The notes beneath the pieces are model-generated. The model saw only the letters and a list, made by a program, of their open reading frames with translations. It was not told the DNA's origin and did not search any database. Below, piece by piece: positions 53,355 to 62,688 of a stretch of DNA of 64,000 nt. This DNA comes from CAYTMY01 sp964618075 (GTDB taxonomy: Bacteria > Bacillota > Clostridia > Eubacteriales > Anaerofustaceae), in NCBI GenBank assembly GCA_964618075.1, contig CAZTZO010000002.1, forward strand, positions 62,001 through 126,000, read 5' to 3'. The translations under genes were made by a program, and so were the position numbers. Every line of letters starts with the position of its first letter. Positions within the stretch are counted from its first letter, which is position 1.

Positions 53355-53385
53355 GCCGCCGAAATATTTAAGGCGGCTGTTTTTG
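53355..53385 (+). terminator. Terminator after rplS
   Basis: GCCGCC, 11-nt loop, GGCGGC, then TGTTTTTG on the plus strand. Lies just before the rsmB start, so some read-through may feed that operon. Confidence 0.75.
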
Positions 53386-53401
53386 TAGTTGAGAGAATAA
53401 C

Positions 53402-54751
53402 ATGAAAAGTAATATATCCATTGCCAGAATTACCGCGTATAAAGTTTTATTTGATGTATTTGAAAAAAAAGCGTTTTCGAATATTTCGCTTTCAAACCAT
53501 TTAAACAGCGCAGTTAAAAATCCGTCGGACAGAGCTCTTTGCTCGAATATAGTCTACGGTACAATAAAAAAGCGTAACTTAATAAAAGAAATATTGAATA
53601 GCTTATCGGATAAACCCTTCGAAAAGACAGACAGCAGGGTCAATATTATACTTATGATGAGCTTATATCAGCTTATGTGTTTAAATAAAGTGCCTGATTA
53701 TGCCGTTGTAAACGACGCGGTTGAAATGACTAAGTTTTTTGCGATAAAGAGTGCGGCAAACTATGTAAACGCCATATTAAGGTCGTTCCTGAGAAGGAAA
53801 CAGGAGCTTATAAATCATGGCGAATACGATATAAAACAGCTTTTGTATTACGAGAGCGGATTCGACGAAGAAATAAGCGATATACTCATAGAATCATACG
53901 ATGATAAAAGGCTAAAGGCCATGGCTAGATATTTTACCGATGCTCCGCGAGTGTATATTCGTGTAAATACATTATCGTATACCTGTGAAGAGACAATGGA
54001 GCTGCTTTTAAAAGAAGACATACAGACTTTTCCCACATACGTTTTAAATGTCTTGGAGGTAAAAAGTAAAAAAAATATTTTTGCTTCTGAAGCGTATAAA
54101 AAAGGAGCTTTCTTTGCACAGGATATTTCGGGAGCAATATCGTCATATGTGCTGTCTCCTTCGAAAACTGATGCTATCCTTGATTTGTGTGCAGCACCCG
54201 GTGCGAAAAGCTTCGGTGCGGCGATTATATCGGGCGGCGCTCAAGTAACCTCCTGTGATATAAGTATTCCAAAGCTGGATATGCTATACCAAAGCGCAAA
54301 ACAGATGGGCTTAAAAAATATAAAAACACTGCGTAATGACGCAACAGTAAAAAAAGAAGAGTTTAAGGAGCGCTTTGACAAGGTCATATGCGATGTGCCA
54401 TGCTCCGGTTTGGGCGTTATAGCGAGAAAACCCGATATCCTTTTAAACCTAAATGCTTCTAATATAGCTTCTCTCATAGAAGTACAAAAGAAAATCATAC
54501 TAAGCGGGATAGACGCTCTTAAAAAGGGAGGCAGCTTGTTGTATTCCACATGCACGCTGAATCCAAAAGAGAATATAAAAACCGTCGAATATGCTTTAGG
54601 GGAAAGCGGCGCCGTTGAAATGGAGGAAATAACGCTCCCGTTTAAATTGAAATGCACTCATAAGGAGATGAGAAACGGGATACTTATGTTAAATCCGGCA
54701 GACGACGACTGCGACGGTTTCTTTATAGCGAAGTTAAAAAAGGTGAAATAA
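53402..54751 (+). CDS. rsmB: 16S rRNA (cytosine-967-C5)-methyltransferase RsmB
   Basis: 449 residues. N-terminal NusB-like domain (1-130, 'ITAYKVLFDVFEKKAFSN', in part), then the RsmB Rossmann methyltransferase: 'ILDLCAAPGAKSFGAA' near 260, 'DVPCSGLGVIARKPD' near 330 and catalytic Cys in 'YSTCTLNPKEN' near 381. Methylates C967 of 16S rRNA. First of a run with rlmN, phosphatase, kinase and rsgA, spaced by only a few bases. Confidence 0.95.
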   Translation: MKSNISIARITAYKVLFDVFEKKAFSNISLSNHLNSAVKNPSDRALCSNIVYGTIKKRNLIKEILNSLSDKPFEKTDSRVNIILMMSLYQLMCLNKVPDYAVVNDAVEMTKFFAIKSAANYVNAILRSFLRRKQELINHGEYDIKQLLYYESGFDEEISDILIESYDDKRLKAMARYFTDAPRVYIRVNTLSYTCEETMELLLKEDIQTFPTYVLNVLEVKSKKNIFASEAYKKGAFFAQDISGAISSYVLSPSKTDAILDLCAAPGAKSFGAAIISGGAQVTSCDISIPKLDMLYQSAKQMGLKNIKTLRNDATVKKEEFKERFDKVICDVPCSGLGVIARKPDILLNLNASNIASLIEVQKKIILSGIDALKKGGSLLYSTCTLNPKENIKTVEYALGESGAVEMEEITLPFKLKCTHKEMRNGILMLNPADDDCDGFFIAKLKKVK

Positions 54752-54754
54752 AGC

Positions 54755-55786
54755 ATGAAAAAAACTATAACGGGATATTTGCCACAGGAGTTTTCGGCAA
54801 GGTTTTTACGGGATTTCGATGAGCCTGCATACAGGGCGAAGCAAATATATAAAAATGCAATGAAGGGCTGCGATATAGAAAATATGAGCGATATACCCAA
54901 GCCTCTTCGTGAAGGACTGAACGAAAAATATATCGTATGTGCGATGAAGACGATAAAAAAAATCGAAGAAGCCCGTACATCGACGACAAAATACCTGCTT
55001 AAAACATGGGATAATATTCTTATTGAATGTGTGGCTTTAATGTATGAGGATAAACTGACAGTGTGCGTTTCGACTCAGGCGGGATGTCGCATGGGGTGTG
55101 CTTTTTGCTGCTCTGGAGAGGGCGGCTTTATACGCAACTTAAGCGCAGGTGAGATGGTTTCGGAGCTTTTGGCGGTAGCAAAGGATAAAAACACAAGCGT
55201 TCACAATATAGTTCTCATGGGCAGCGGAGAGCCGCTTGACAATTACAACGAAGTAAAAAAGTTTATACTGATAGCGACAAACGAAAACGCTCTGAATATA
55301 GGTAAACGACATATCACATTATCGACCTGCGGCATAGAACCAATGATAAGAAAGCTTGCCGATGACGACCTCGGAATAAATTTATCGCTTTCCCTTCATT
55401 CGGCAGTTCCACAAATAAGAAAAGAAATGATGCCTGTGGAAAGAGCATATCCGATAGCCGATGTAATAGAAGCCTGCAATTATTACAGAAAAAAGACCTC
55501 CAGAAGAATAACGTGCGAGTATTGCGTTATTCAGGGAGTAAACGATACAAAGGAATGTGCCTACACATTAAAAAAGCTTATCGGAGATACTGATATTATA
55601 GTCAATTTAATAGATTACAACAAAAAAGAGAGCTATCTGAAAACAAACAAATCAGATTGTACAGATGAATTTGCAAAAAAGTTGAAAATGTTGAAAATTA
55701 ATTGTACAATAAGAAGAAAATTGGGCAGCGGTATCAATGCTGCGTGCGGACAGCTGAAAAGTCAATATTTGTCTATGGAGGACTGA
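54755..55786 (+). CDS. rlmN: Dual-specificity 23S rRNA/tRNA adenine-C2 methyltransferase RlmN
   Basis: 343 residues. Radical-SAM CxxxCxxC motif 'CRMGCAFC' near 111-118, then 'GFIRNLSAGEMV' near 124, 'GSGEPLDNYNEV' near 156, and the conserved C-terminal Cys in 'GSGINAACGQL' near 327, the methyl carrier pair. It methylates A2503 of 23S rRNA and A37 of some tRNAs. Its stop TGA overlaps the next ATG by one base. Confidence 0.97.
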   Translation: MKKTITGYLPQEFSARFLRDFDEPAYRAKQIYKNAMKGCDIENMSDIPKPLREGLNEKYIVCAMKTIKKIEEARTSTTKYLLKTWDNILIECVALMYEDKLTVCVSTQAGCRMGCAFCCSGEGGFIRNLSAGEMVSELLAVAKDKNTSVHNIVLMGSGEPLDNYNEVKKFILIATNENALNIGKRHITLSTCGIEPMIRKLADDDLGINLSLSLHSAVPQIRKEMMPVERAYPIADVIEACNYYRKKTSRRITCEYCVIQGVNDTKECAYTLKKLIGDTDIIVNLIDYNKKESYLKTNKSDCTDEFAKKLKMLKINCTIRRKLGSGINAACGQLKSQYLSMED

Positions 55787-56508
55787 TGAGAAGTGCCGGG
55801 TTGACCCACACGGGTATGGTTCGCAAGGATAATCAGGATGCGTTTATTAACAGACATGAGCCTAATTCCATGTTCGTTTTGGCTGTTGCAGACGGCATGG
55901 GAGGTCATAAGGCGGGAGATATAGCCAGCGCATGTACAGCAAGGGAGCTGGACAGCTTTTTTGCCATGTGGGATAAAGAGGATTATTTTAATAAAACGGA
56001 ACAAATCAAGGATCTAATAAAGCACATAAACAGAAATCTTTATCGTATGGCAAATCAAAATGAAGATTACGATGGTATGGGCACGACGCTTACCATGCTT
56101 ATAGCGAATAATAAAAAAGCACATATATATCAGGTGGGTGACAGCCGCGCTTATCTTATTGATGATAATATTACTCAGATTACAAAGGATCATTCGCTTG
56201 TTCAGTTCATGGTTGACAGCGGACAGATAACAAGTGAAGAGGCTGCCCAACACCCGAGCAAAAACGTGATAACAAGGGCTCTCGGTACGGATGAGGACGT
56301 GGAAATAGATATATATGAAATCCAGTTGAACCCGACAGACAGAATACTTTTATGCAGCGACGGGCTTACGGACGAGCTTCAGATTGACGAAATACAAACT
56401 ATAGTGAAAAGTGAAAAAAGCTTGAGAAAGGCAGTATATAAGCTTATTGAAGCGGCAAATAAAAATGGTGGTCACGATAACGTGACTGCGGTACTCTTTG
56501 AGTGTTAG
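55786..56508 (+). CDS. PP2C-family Ser/Thr phosphatase (PrpC/Stp-like)
   Basis: 240 residues from ATG 55786 with GGAGG about 6 nt upstream; a longer in-frame start inside rlmN has none. Metal motifs: 'GMVRKDNQDAF' near 10-20, 'ADGMGGHKAGD' near 35-45, 'GMGTTLTML' and 'LLCSDGLTDEL' near 187, and 'GGHDNVTAV' at the end. Dephosphorylates targets of the PASTA kinase encoded next. Its stop is just before the kinase start, the classic Gram-positive stp-prkC pair. Confidence 0.95.
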   Translation: MRSAGLTHTGMVRKDNQDAFINRHEPNSMFVLAVADGMGGHKAGDIASACTARELDSFFAMWDKEDYFNKTEQIKDLIKHINRNLYRMANQNEDYDGMGTTLTMLIANNKKAHIYQVGDSRAYLIDDNITQITKDHSLVQFMVDSGQITSEEAAQHPSKNVITRALGTDEDVEIDIYEIQLNPTDRILLCSDGLTDELQIDEIQTIVKSEKSLRKAVYKLIEAANKNGGHDNVTAVLFEC

Positions 56509-56517
56509 GTGATGAAG

Positions 56518-58356
56518 ATGATTGGTAAGATTATAGACGATAAATATGAGATACTGGAGCAAATCGGTCAGGGCGGTATGGCAAAGGTTTACAGAGCAAG
56601 AGATATGCGTCTGGACAGATTTGTTGCAGTAAAGGTGTTAAAACCCGAATTTACCGATAACGATCAGTTCTTAAAGAAATTTTTGAGAGAAGCTCAGGCT
56701 GACGCAAAGCTTGCGCATCCGAATATCGTCAATGTTTACGACGTGGGCGAATGCGATGGTATTTATTACATCGTAATGGAATACGTCGACGGAAGCACTT
56801 TAAAAAACTATATCGTAGCCAACAGAAGAGTAGCTCCCGGCGAGTGCGTAGAAATGATAAATGCCATTGCCGGCGGTTTGCAGCATGCTCACAATAATGG
56901 GATAATTCACCGAGATATAAAGCCGCACAACATTCTTCTTACTACCTCCAAGGTGCCTAAGGTTGCGGACTTCGGTATAGCAAGAGCTATAACCTCATCG
57001 ACCATAACGGCGACAGAGGACGCCTTGGGAAGCGTGCATTATATAGCGCCGGAGCAGGCAAGAGGAGGCTTTCTTGACGAACGCAGCGACCTTTATTCGC
57101 TTGGAATAATGATGTATGAAATGCTTACCGGAGAGCTTCCGTACGACGGCGAAACTCCTGTAGCGGTAGCCTTAAAGCATGTACAAAACAGCGTTATGTC
57201 ACCGAGAGATCTTGATAAACGTATCCCCGAGGGTGTAAATCAGGTTGTACTTAACTTAACGCGCCGCAGACCCGAGGACAGATACCAAAACGCAAAGGAG
57301 CTTCTTGACGATCTTAAGGTGCTTCGTGAAGATATAAACGCTCCAATTAAGCCGACATACAAGGACAAGAAGAAGGCAAGCGGCAAGAGCGTAAATAATT
57401 CTTCTACTCTAAAGCATAAGCTTTTCGGCAGCAAAAAGAGAAGACTGATATTTATCTCAGTATGCGCGCTTATCTTAATAGGAATCATATGTGCGGTAAT
57501 GTTTATTCCCAGACAGACGACGATCGTACCGAATGTCGTCAATATGACGGAAGACGAGGCGAAAGAAGCCTTTAATAATGCTCATTTAAAGTACGAAATA
57601 TCAAAATATCAGTCGAGTGCCGATGTTGAAGAAAACAAGGTAATATCGCAGTCTCCGAAGGAAGGCACGGAGGTTGAGAGAAGAACCGTTATCAGACTTG
57701 TTATGAGCAGCGGCCCTAAAATAGTTACTATACCCGACGTATCAAACCTCTACCAGAAAGAAGCTACCGACAAGCTGACCTCACTCGGTTTGCTTGTCAA
57801 GGAGGTTAAATATCAAACCAGCGCCGACGTTAAAAAGGATATGGTCATCGCAGTAAGCCCGACTTCAGGTATACAAGTCAAGGAAGGCTCTGAAGTGATT
57901 CTTTATGTTAGCAGCGGAAAGGACGCTGTTTCCACGCCGAATCTTTTAGGAATGAGTCTGGCTGCGGCGAAGCAAACAATAAGCGATAACGGTCTTATAT
58001 TGGGTGAGGTGCGCTATTCTTCCAGTACGAGCTACGACGAAGGACAAGTCATGCAGCAGTCTCCAAACGCTTATACCGAGGCTGATAAAAACACGCGCGT
58101 AGATCTTGTGGTAAGCCTTGGCAGAGAGATTACGACCACACTTTCATATGACTTGAAAAACTTGAGTGGTCTGCCGTCTGGTGATTTGAGCGTAAGGATT
58201 GACTTGGGAGATTCCTCAAATAATTTTTCAACTGTTTATACGGGAACAAATACCAGAACGGATATTATCAGCGTTCAGGTGACAGGTATGGGTACGCGAA
58301 CCTATCGTGTGTATGTAAACGATGTAATAAAGTATACCGGAACGATAACTTTCTAA
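56518..58356 (+). CDS. PASTA-domain Ser/Thr protein kinase (PrkC/Stk-like)
   Basis: About 612 residues. Kinase 1-270: glycine loop GQGGMAKVY, catalytic Lys39, HRDIKPHN with Asp133, and DFG 151-153. A lysine-rich linker is followed by one membrane helix (309-330) and three PASTA repeats (334-398, 403-467, 472-535), which bind peptidoglycan fragments outside the cell, then a 75-residue beta-rich C-terminal domain. Three in-frame starts (56509 GTG, 56512, 56518) are possible; 56518 gives the usual MIGK start. Senses wall status and phosphorylates division/wall proteins. Confidence 0.95.
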   Translation: MIGKIIDDKYEILEQIGQGGMAKVYRARDMRLDRFVAVKVLKPEFTDNDQFLKKFLREAQADAKLAHPNIVNVYDVGECDGIYYIVMEYVDGSTLKNYIVANRRVAPGECVEMINAIAGGLQHAHNNGIIHRDIKPHNILLTTSKVPKVADFGIARAITSSTITATEDALGSVHYIAPEQARGGFLDERSDLYSLGIMMYEMLTGELPYDGETPVAVALKHVQNSVMSPRDLDKRIPEGVNQVVLNLTRRRPEDRYQNAKELLDDLKVLREDINAPIKPTYKDKKKASGKSVNNSSTLKHKLFGSKKRRLIFISVCALILIGIICAVMFIPRQTTIVPNVVNMTEDEAKEAFNNAHLKYEISKYQSSADVEENKVISQSPKEGTEVERRTVIRLVMSSGPKIVTIPDVSNLYQKEATDKLTSLGLLVKEVKYQTSADVKKDMVIAVSPTSGIQVKEGSEVILYVSSGKDAVSTPNLLGMSLAAAKQTISDNGLILGEVRYSSSTSYDEGQVMQQSPNAYTEADKNTRVDLVVSLGREITTTLSYDLKNLSGLPSGDLSVRIDLGDSSNNFSTVYTGTNTRTDIISVQVTGMGTRTYRVYVNDVIKYTGTITF

Positions 58357-58359
58357 GAA

Positions 58360-59241
58360 ATGAGGAAGGGATATATAGTAAAAGGTGTCGCAGGATTCTA
58401 TACCGTCGTAAATGAAGACGGAGAGACAATAACGTGCCGTGCACGCGGACAACTCAGAAATGAACATATTAAGCCTGTTGTAGGAGATTTGGTTTTGTAT
58501 GATACGTTCGAAACAGGCGATGCGACTATAGAACAGATTCTACCGAGAAGCAATTACATCAGGCGTCCCGTATGCGCTAATATTTCGCAGGGGTTATTGG
58601 CGGTTGCTGTAAAAAAGCCGGATATTTCTTACCTTTTACTTGACAAAATGCTCATTGACAACAAAGCCTCTCACGTGAAAAGCGTAATAGTACTTACAAA
58701 ATGCGACTTAGCCGATGAAGGGCAGCTTAAATATATAACGGATAATTACTGCGCATGTTGCGAGAGTATTATATTTACCAGCGCAACAACAAAAGAGGGT
58801 ATCAACGAGCTTAAAGAAATACTTCGTGGCAATATAAGCGCATTCCGAGGTGTTTCCGGCGCAGGCAAAAGCTCCCTTATGAAGCTGATTTGCCCTGATT
58901 GTGATGCTCAGGTGGGAGAGCTGAGTAAAAAAATATCAAGGGGCAAGAATACTACCAGATATACGCAGCTTGTCGAATGCGACAAGAATTCATTTATACT
59001 CGATACGCCCGGATTCTCAGATTTCGCAATAAGCGGAATACCATGCGAGGAGCTTTGGAAGTATTACCCGGAATTTTATGATTATTCGGATTGCCGTTAT
59101 CAGAATTGTTTGCATATCAGCGAACCGGGCTGCAGACTCAAGGAGGCTGTTTCAAAAGGGCTGATATCCCGCCTCAGGTATGACAATTATCTTGCCATTT
59201 ATGAACAAACAGCAAAAAAATATGTAAGTGAAAAGAAATAA
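58360..59241 (+). CDS. rsgA: Ribosome small-subunit-dependent GTPase A
   Basis: 293 residues. OB-fold (1-65), circularly permuted GTPase with 'VVLTKCDL' G4 near 107, P-loop GVSGAGKSS near 164 and 'DTPGFSDF' G3 near 212, then a zinc knuckle 'CRYQNCLHISEPGC' near 246-259. Assists late 30S maturation. Last gene of the rsmB-rlmN-stp-prkC-rsgA run, as in many Bacillota. Confidence 0.95.
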   Translation: MRKGYIVKGVAGFYTVVNEDGETITCRARGQLRNEHIKPVVGDLVLYDTFETGDATIEQILPRSNYIRRPVCANISQGLLAVAVKKPDISYLLLDKMLIDNKASHVKSVIVLTKCDLADEGQLKYITDNYCACCESIIFTSATTKEGINELKEILRGNISAFRGVSGAGKSSLMKLICPDCDAQVGELSKKISRGKNTTRYTQLVECDKNSFILDTPGFSDFAISGIPCEELWKYYPEFYDYSDCRYQNCLHISEPGCRLKEAVSKGLISRLRYDNYLAIYEQTAKKYVSEKK

Positions 59242-59253
59242 GCTTAAAATGTA

Positions 59254-59282
59254 TCGACATTGTAACAAAACCATGCTATAAT
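59254..59282 (+). promoter_or_regulatory. Probable promoter for the WYL regulator
   Basis: TCGACA (59254-59259), 17-nt spacer, perfect TATAAT (59277-59282), about 30 bp before the start codon. Confidence 0.6.
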
Positions 59283-59311
59283 TTCCATGTTCAATTTAAT
59301 AGGAGTTTAGC

Positions 59312-60406
59312 ATGAAAAGACCTTTTGGCGGAAAAAAGAATACAGTTGAAGAACCTGCGGTCATACAGGTACCTCAGGCTCTTATAGATGGCGACGACGC
59401 AACCGATCAGGCTGTTGCTATAGCAAAAAAAATGGTGCTTCTTTATGTGCTTGATATATTCAGAAAATATTCCGACGAGCAGCATCAGCTGACGTTAAAC
59501 GACGTATTGGAGCATATCAACAACGATTTTGGCGCGCAGTGCTCAAAAAAAACAGTAACACGAAATATAAAGGTTCTTACAGAATACGGCTGTAAATTCG
59601 TTACCTCAGAGATAAACGGACAGTATTCATATTATCTAAGAGATAAACAGTTCAGTGCAGACGAGGTGTTCACGCTTTGGGAAGGTATGATGTGCTCAAA
59701 GTATACCTCACGTGAGGATATAGATCATATCCTTAAATTAATGAACAATTATACGGGAACCGACTGGAGCCTTGGCAGGATATACTACGGCGGGATAATT
59801 AACAAACATACTTTTCCGAAGGACAAGGTTCTTGGAAATATCAAAACCATAGCCACAGCGTTCAATGAGTTAAAACAGCTCAGGTTTACTATTGATACGG
59901 TAAGCGAGAATAACGAAATAGTGCACTTGTCCGACGCGCGAATAACAGTAACTCCTCATGCTGTAGTAAATATAGATAACGAGTATTACCTTGCGGCAAG
60001 TCTTTTGGACTCCTCCGTTATGACTTGCTATAAAATAGCCATGATAAGCGACCCTGAGATAGTCGATGCACCTCAAGCACGACTAAAAAGCATAGTGGGC
60101 TATGAAAGAGGCTTCGACCCCAAATATTTTGCTTCCCAGTTTATCGAAGGCTACGGAGGAAGCGTGGGGGATTTTATAGTAAAGCTTAAAAAAGAGAAGA
60201 TGGAGAATGCCTACGAGATCTTCGGCGACGAAATGACGGTAACCGAAGTCAACGAGGACTACTGCGTGCTTGATATAGTTTCAAACTATGATAAGGTTTT
60301 AAAGTGGGCATTTGAGACAGCCAAATATTCTGAAGTTATCAAGCCTGATGTTTTGCGCTTTGAGCTGAAGGAATATTTTGACGAAATGTGTTGGAAATAT
60401 CGTTAA
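59312..60406 (+). CDS. WYL-domain transcriptional regulator (HTH-WYL type)
   Basis: 364 residues. Residues about 45-130 hold a winged-helix region with 'LTLNDVLEHINNDFGAQCSKKTVTRNIKVL', in part, matching DeoR-like HTH recognition helix. Residues about 185-270 form a WYL domain, with 'ITVTPHAVVNIDNEYYLAAS', in part, in the YY..-containing strand; a WCX-like C-terminal domain follows. WYL proteins sense small nucleic-acid ligands or metabolites and act on DNA repair, defence or metabolism genes. No adjacent defence genes, so regulon is unknown. RBS AGGAG is present. Confidence 0.8.
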   Translation: MKRPFGGKKNTVEEPAVIQVPQALIDGDDATDQAVAIAKKMVLLYVLDIFRKYSDEQHQLTLNDVLEHINNDFGAQCSKKTVTRNIKVLTEYGCKFVTSEINGQYSYYLRDKQFSADEVFTLWEGMMCSKYTSREDIDHILKLMNNYTGTDWSLGRIYYGGIINKHTFPKDKVLGNIKTIATAFNELKQLRFTIDTVSENNEIVHLSDARITVTPHAVVNIDNEYYLAASLLDSSVMTCYKIAMISDPEIVDAPQARLKSIVGYERGFDPKYFASQFIEGYGGSVGDFIVKLKKEKMENAYEIFGDEMTVTEVNEDYCVLDIVSNYDKVLKWAFETAKYSEVIKPDVLRFELKEYFDEMCWKYR

Positions 60407-60510
60407 CGACGTTAATATTAAATATAAATAAGAATAAAGAGAGTTCGTTTTTTCCTGATTCACACAATTTTGATATAATCGCACTTATTTAAATTATTTG
60501 GAGGTGTGTT

Positions 60511-61569
60511 ATGAACAGGATATATCTTGTCACGGGAGCAAGCGGACATCTTGGTACAGCTGTAGTAAACGAGCTTGTTAATAGAGGAGAAAGACTTCGG
60601 GTATTCTTGCTCGAGGGGGATTATTTTGATACGCATTTACCTGAAACGATCGAAAGGGTATATGGCAATCTGACAGACCCGGTCGGTCTTAAGAAGCTCT
60701 TTGAGAATATTTCGACGGATACTCTCATTACGTTCATACATATTGCAGGCATTGTAACGATATCATCAAGTCACGAACAGCTGGTGTATGACGTCAATGT
60801 AGGGGGTACGAAAAATGTTATTGCTCTATGTAAAAAATACTGTGTAGACAAGCTTATATATGTGAGCAGCGTACACGCAATAACCGAGAAACCCAAGGGT
60901 GAAATAATGACTGAGATCAAGGATTTTGAGCCTGATAAGGTGGTTGGTTTATATGCCAAAACGAAAGCGGCGGCAACAAGGGCTGTGCTTGAAGCGGCAG
61001 ATAACGGGCTTAACGCAAGCGTAGTTCATCCCTCAGGCATAATAGGCCCTTACGATTACTGCAACGGACACACAAGCCAGCTCATACGCGACTACTGCTC
61101 AGGAAATCTTGTTGCGGGAGTTGACGGAGGATATGATTTTGTCGATGTGCGAGATGTGGCAAACGGACTTCTGGAATGTGCGATTAAGGGCAGAAGGGGT
61201 GAATGTTATATCCTCTCAAATCGGTATTGTACGGTGCGTGAGATACTAGAATTGCTGCATGAAATAACAGGCAAAAAAAGAATAAAAACAATGCTTCCGT
61301 GGTGGTTTGCAAGACTTTCTGCACCGATAGCGGAGCTGTATTATAAGCTTATCAAGCAAACGCCGCTGTATACCTCATATTCTATGTATACGCTCAAAAG
61401 CAACGCTATGTTTTCCCATAAAAAAGCTGATGAAGAATTAGGTTACAAAACGCGCGATATCAAAACAACACTTTTAGATACTTACGAATGGCTCATAAAA
61501 AACGACATGCTTAAAACGGACAGAAGCAGGAAACGCAACAGTACACATTTATTAAACAAAACCGCATGA
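60511..61569 (+). CDS. NAD(P)-dependent epimerase/dehydratase (extended SDR)
   Basis: 352 residues. N-terminal nucleotide site VTGASGHLGTAVV near 4-16, 'YVSSVHAI' near 122 and catalytic Tyr-x3-Lys in 'YAKTKAAA' near 149. The C-terminal helix-rich segment ('MLPWWFARLSAPIAELYYKL', in part) resembles the 3-beta-HSD-like/dihydroflavonol reductase group. The substrate could be a nucleotide sugar or a small carbonyl compound. RBS GGAGG. Terminator overlaps the stop. Confidence 0.82.
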   Translation: MNRIYLVTGASGHLGTAVVNELVNRGERLRVFLLEGDYFDTHLPETIERVYGNLTDPVGLKKLFENISTDTLITFIHIAGIVTISSSHEQLVYDVNVGGTKNVIALCKKYCVDKLIYVSSVHAITEKPKGEIMTEIKDFEPDKVVGLYAKTKAAATRAVLEAADNGLNASVVHPSGIIGPYDYCNGHTSQLIRDYCSGNLVAGVDGGYDFVDVRDVANGLLECAIKGRRGECYILSNRYCTVREILELLHEITGKKRIKTMLPWWFARLSAPIAELYYKLIKQTPLYTSYSMYTLKSNAMFSHKKADEELGYKTRDIKTTLLDTYEWLIKNDMLKTDRSRKRNSTHLLNKTA

Positions 61570-61591
61570 TATGTTTCATGCGGTTTTTAAT
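61559..61591. terminator. Bidirectional terminator between epimerase and TetR genes
   Basis: AACCGCATGA and TCATGCGGTT form a stem with a 5-nt loop, overlapping the epimerase stop codon, with T runs on both strands. Confidence 0.8.
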
Positions 61592-62227
61592 TTAGTCGAA
61601 TAACAGGAACTCCTTCTTGGATAATTCTTTATATTCTTCTTCGAATATTTTAATGTTTTCATTTATTACTATATATGGTATTTTCAAAAGTGTAAGAGTG
61701 TTTATCATTACCATTTTATGTACTTCGTGCAGCGGGTATGGAATACTTCCTTTTTCGTAATTCGCAAACAATTCCGACTTTGCACCGAATATCGCTATTT
61801 CCTTTAAATACAGCTCGTCCTCGCTCATGTCAACATTATACTGCGTGACAATATCTCTGTATAATTTATCGTAGTTCTTATAAGGGCCGACTTTTCGGTC
61901 TGTTCTTAAAATTACGTCCATATGAAAACGCCTTGTTTCTTCCGTGACAAACATACTCTTTGTATATAGCGCGGTACTGAGCATATAAACCAATATAGCG
62001 TTATAATCCTTTTGTGCCTCGACATATTCAATCATTGTGTCAAGGTGTCTTCCGAGAATGGTAACAAGCACGTCTTGTTTTTTTGGATAATAATAATTAA
62101 TAAGACTGCGTGATATTCCTGAGCGCTCAACTATCATCTGGAAGGAGCTGGACGTATAGCCAAGCTTTTTATAAATATACTTTGCCGTATCGAGGATTTT
62201 CTCCTCTGTTTTATTTAATTTTTTCAT
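61592..62227 (-). CDS. TetR/AcrR-family transcriptional regulator
   Basis: 211 residues. N-terminal HTH 'ILDTAKYIYKKLGYTSSSFQMI', in part, and 'SRSLINYYYPKKQDVL', in part, near 35-50, the TetR recognition helix. A C-terminal ligand-binding domain of 150 residues has no close match. It is divergent from the GPH transporter and separated by a 461-bp region with a strong promoter, so it may control that gene. Confidence 0.82.
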   Translation of the reverse strand: MKKLNKTEEKILDTAKYIYKKLGYTSSSFQMIVERSGISRSLINYYYPKKQDVLVTILGRHLDTMIEYVEAQKDYNAILVYMLSTALYTKSMFVTEETRRFHMDVILRTDRKVGPYKNYDKLYRDIVTQYNVDMSEDELYLKEIAIFGAKSELFANYEKGSIPYPLHEVHKMVMINTLTLLKIPYIVINENIKIFEEEYKELSKKEFLLFD

Positions 62228-62688
62228 ATCTTTGCCTTTTAATATATTTTAGTTTAAAAAGCTCTTTTATCAAAGGTGTTTTAAAAAAAAGAAATATGAA
62301 ATTTTATAATAATTGCACGATATTGAACACAGTTATACAAATATTAGAAAATGTACAAAACATATTGACATAATGAACATATGGTGATATATTTCAATTG
62401 TAATACAAATATTATACAAATTACATAAATGCACAATCATAAAAGCCAATAACCCAACAATTAGTTATACATAGGTTGTAAAATTAAATTAGTATTTAAA
62501 AACAGCGAAAAATAACTTCAAATTAATACTAAAATCACAATCATAAAATTGAATAAATAGATAAAAAAATAATCGAATGTACAAAAAAAGACAAATCATT
62601 GTATTTATACCGTTTGGCGTTATGCGCGGCGGTTTAAATAAAAAAAAGCCCGGCGGCAAAATTTTTCAAAGAAAGGAATTTATTATTT
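62228..62688 (+). promoter_or_regulatory. Intergenic control region (461 bp) between TetR and GPH transporter genes
   Basis: AT-rich, no coding potential. It contains a near-perfect sigma-A promoter, TTGACA (62365-62370), 17-nt spacer, TATATT (62388-62393), pointing right. The 12-bp motif ATACAAATATTA occurs at 62335-62346 and 62403-62414, bracketing this promoter, and could be an operator for the divergent TetR protein. The transcript would have a leader of about 290 nt. Confidence 0.55.

Noticed and set aside
60511..61569. Missing CDP-3,6-dideoxyhexose reductase/epimerase for the rfbFGH pathway
   Set aside because: The gene is 23 kb away in another transcription unit, and its C-terminal region resembles the 3-beta-HSD/flavonol-reductase group more than CDP-sugar epimerases.
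62600..62665. GC-rich stretch before the GPH gene as a riboswitch or terminator
   Set aside because: The GGCGG/CCGGCGG segments do not pair into a stable stem with a T run, and no known riboswitch motif is visible.
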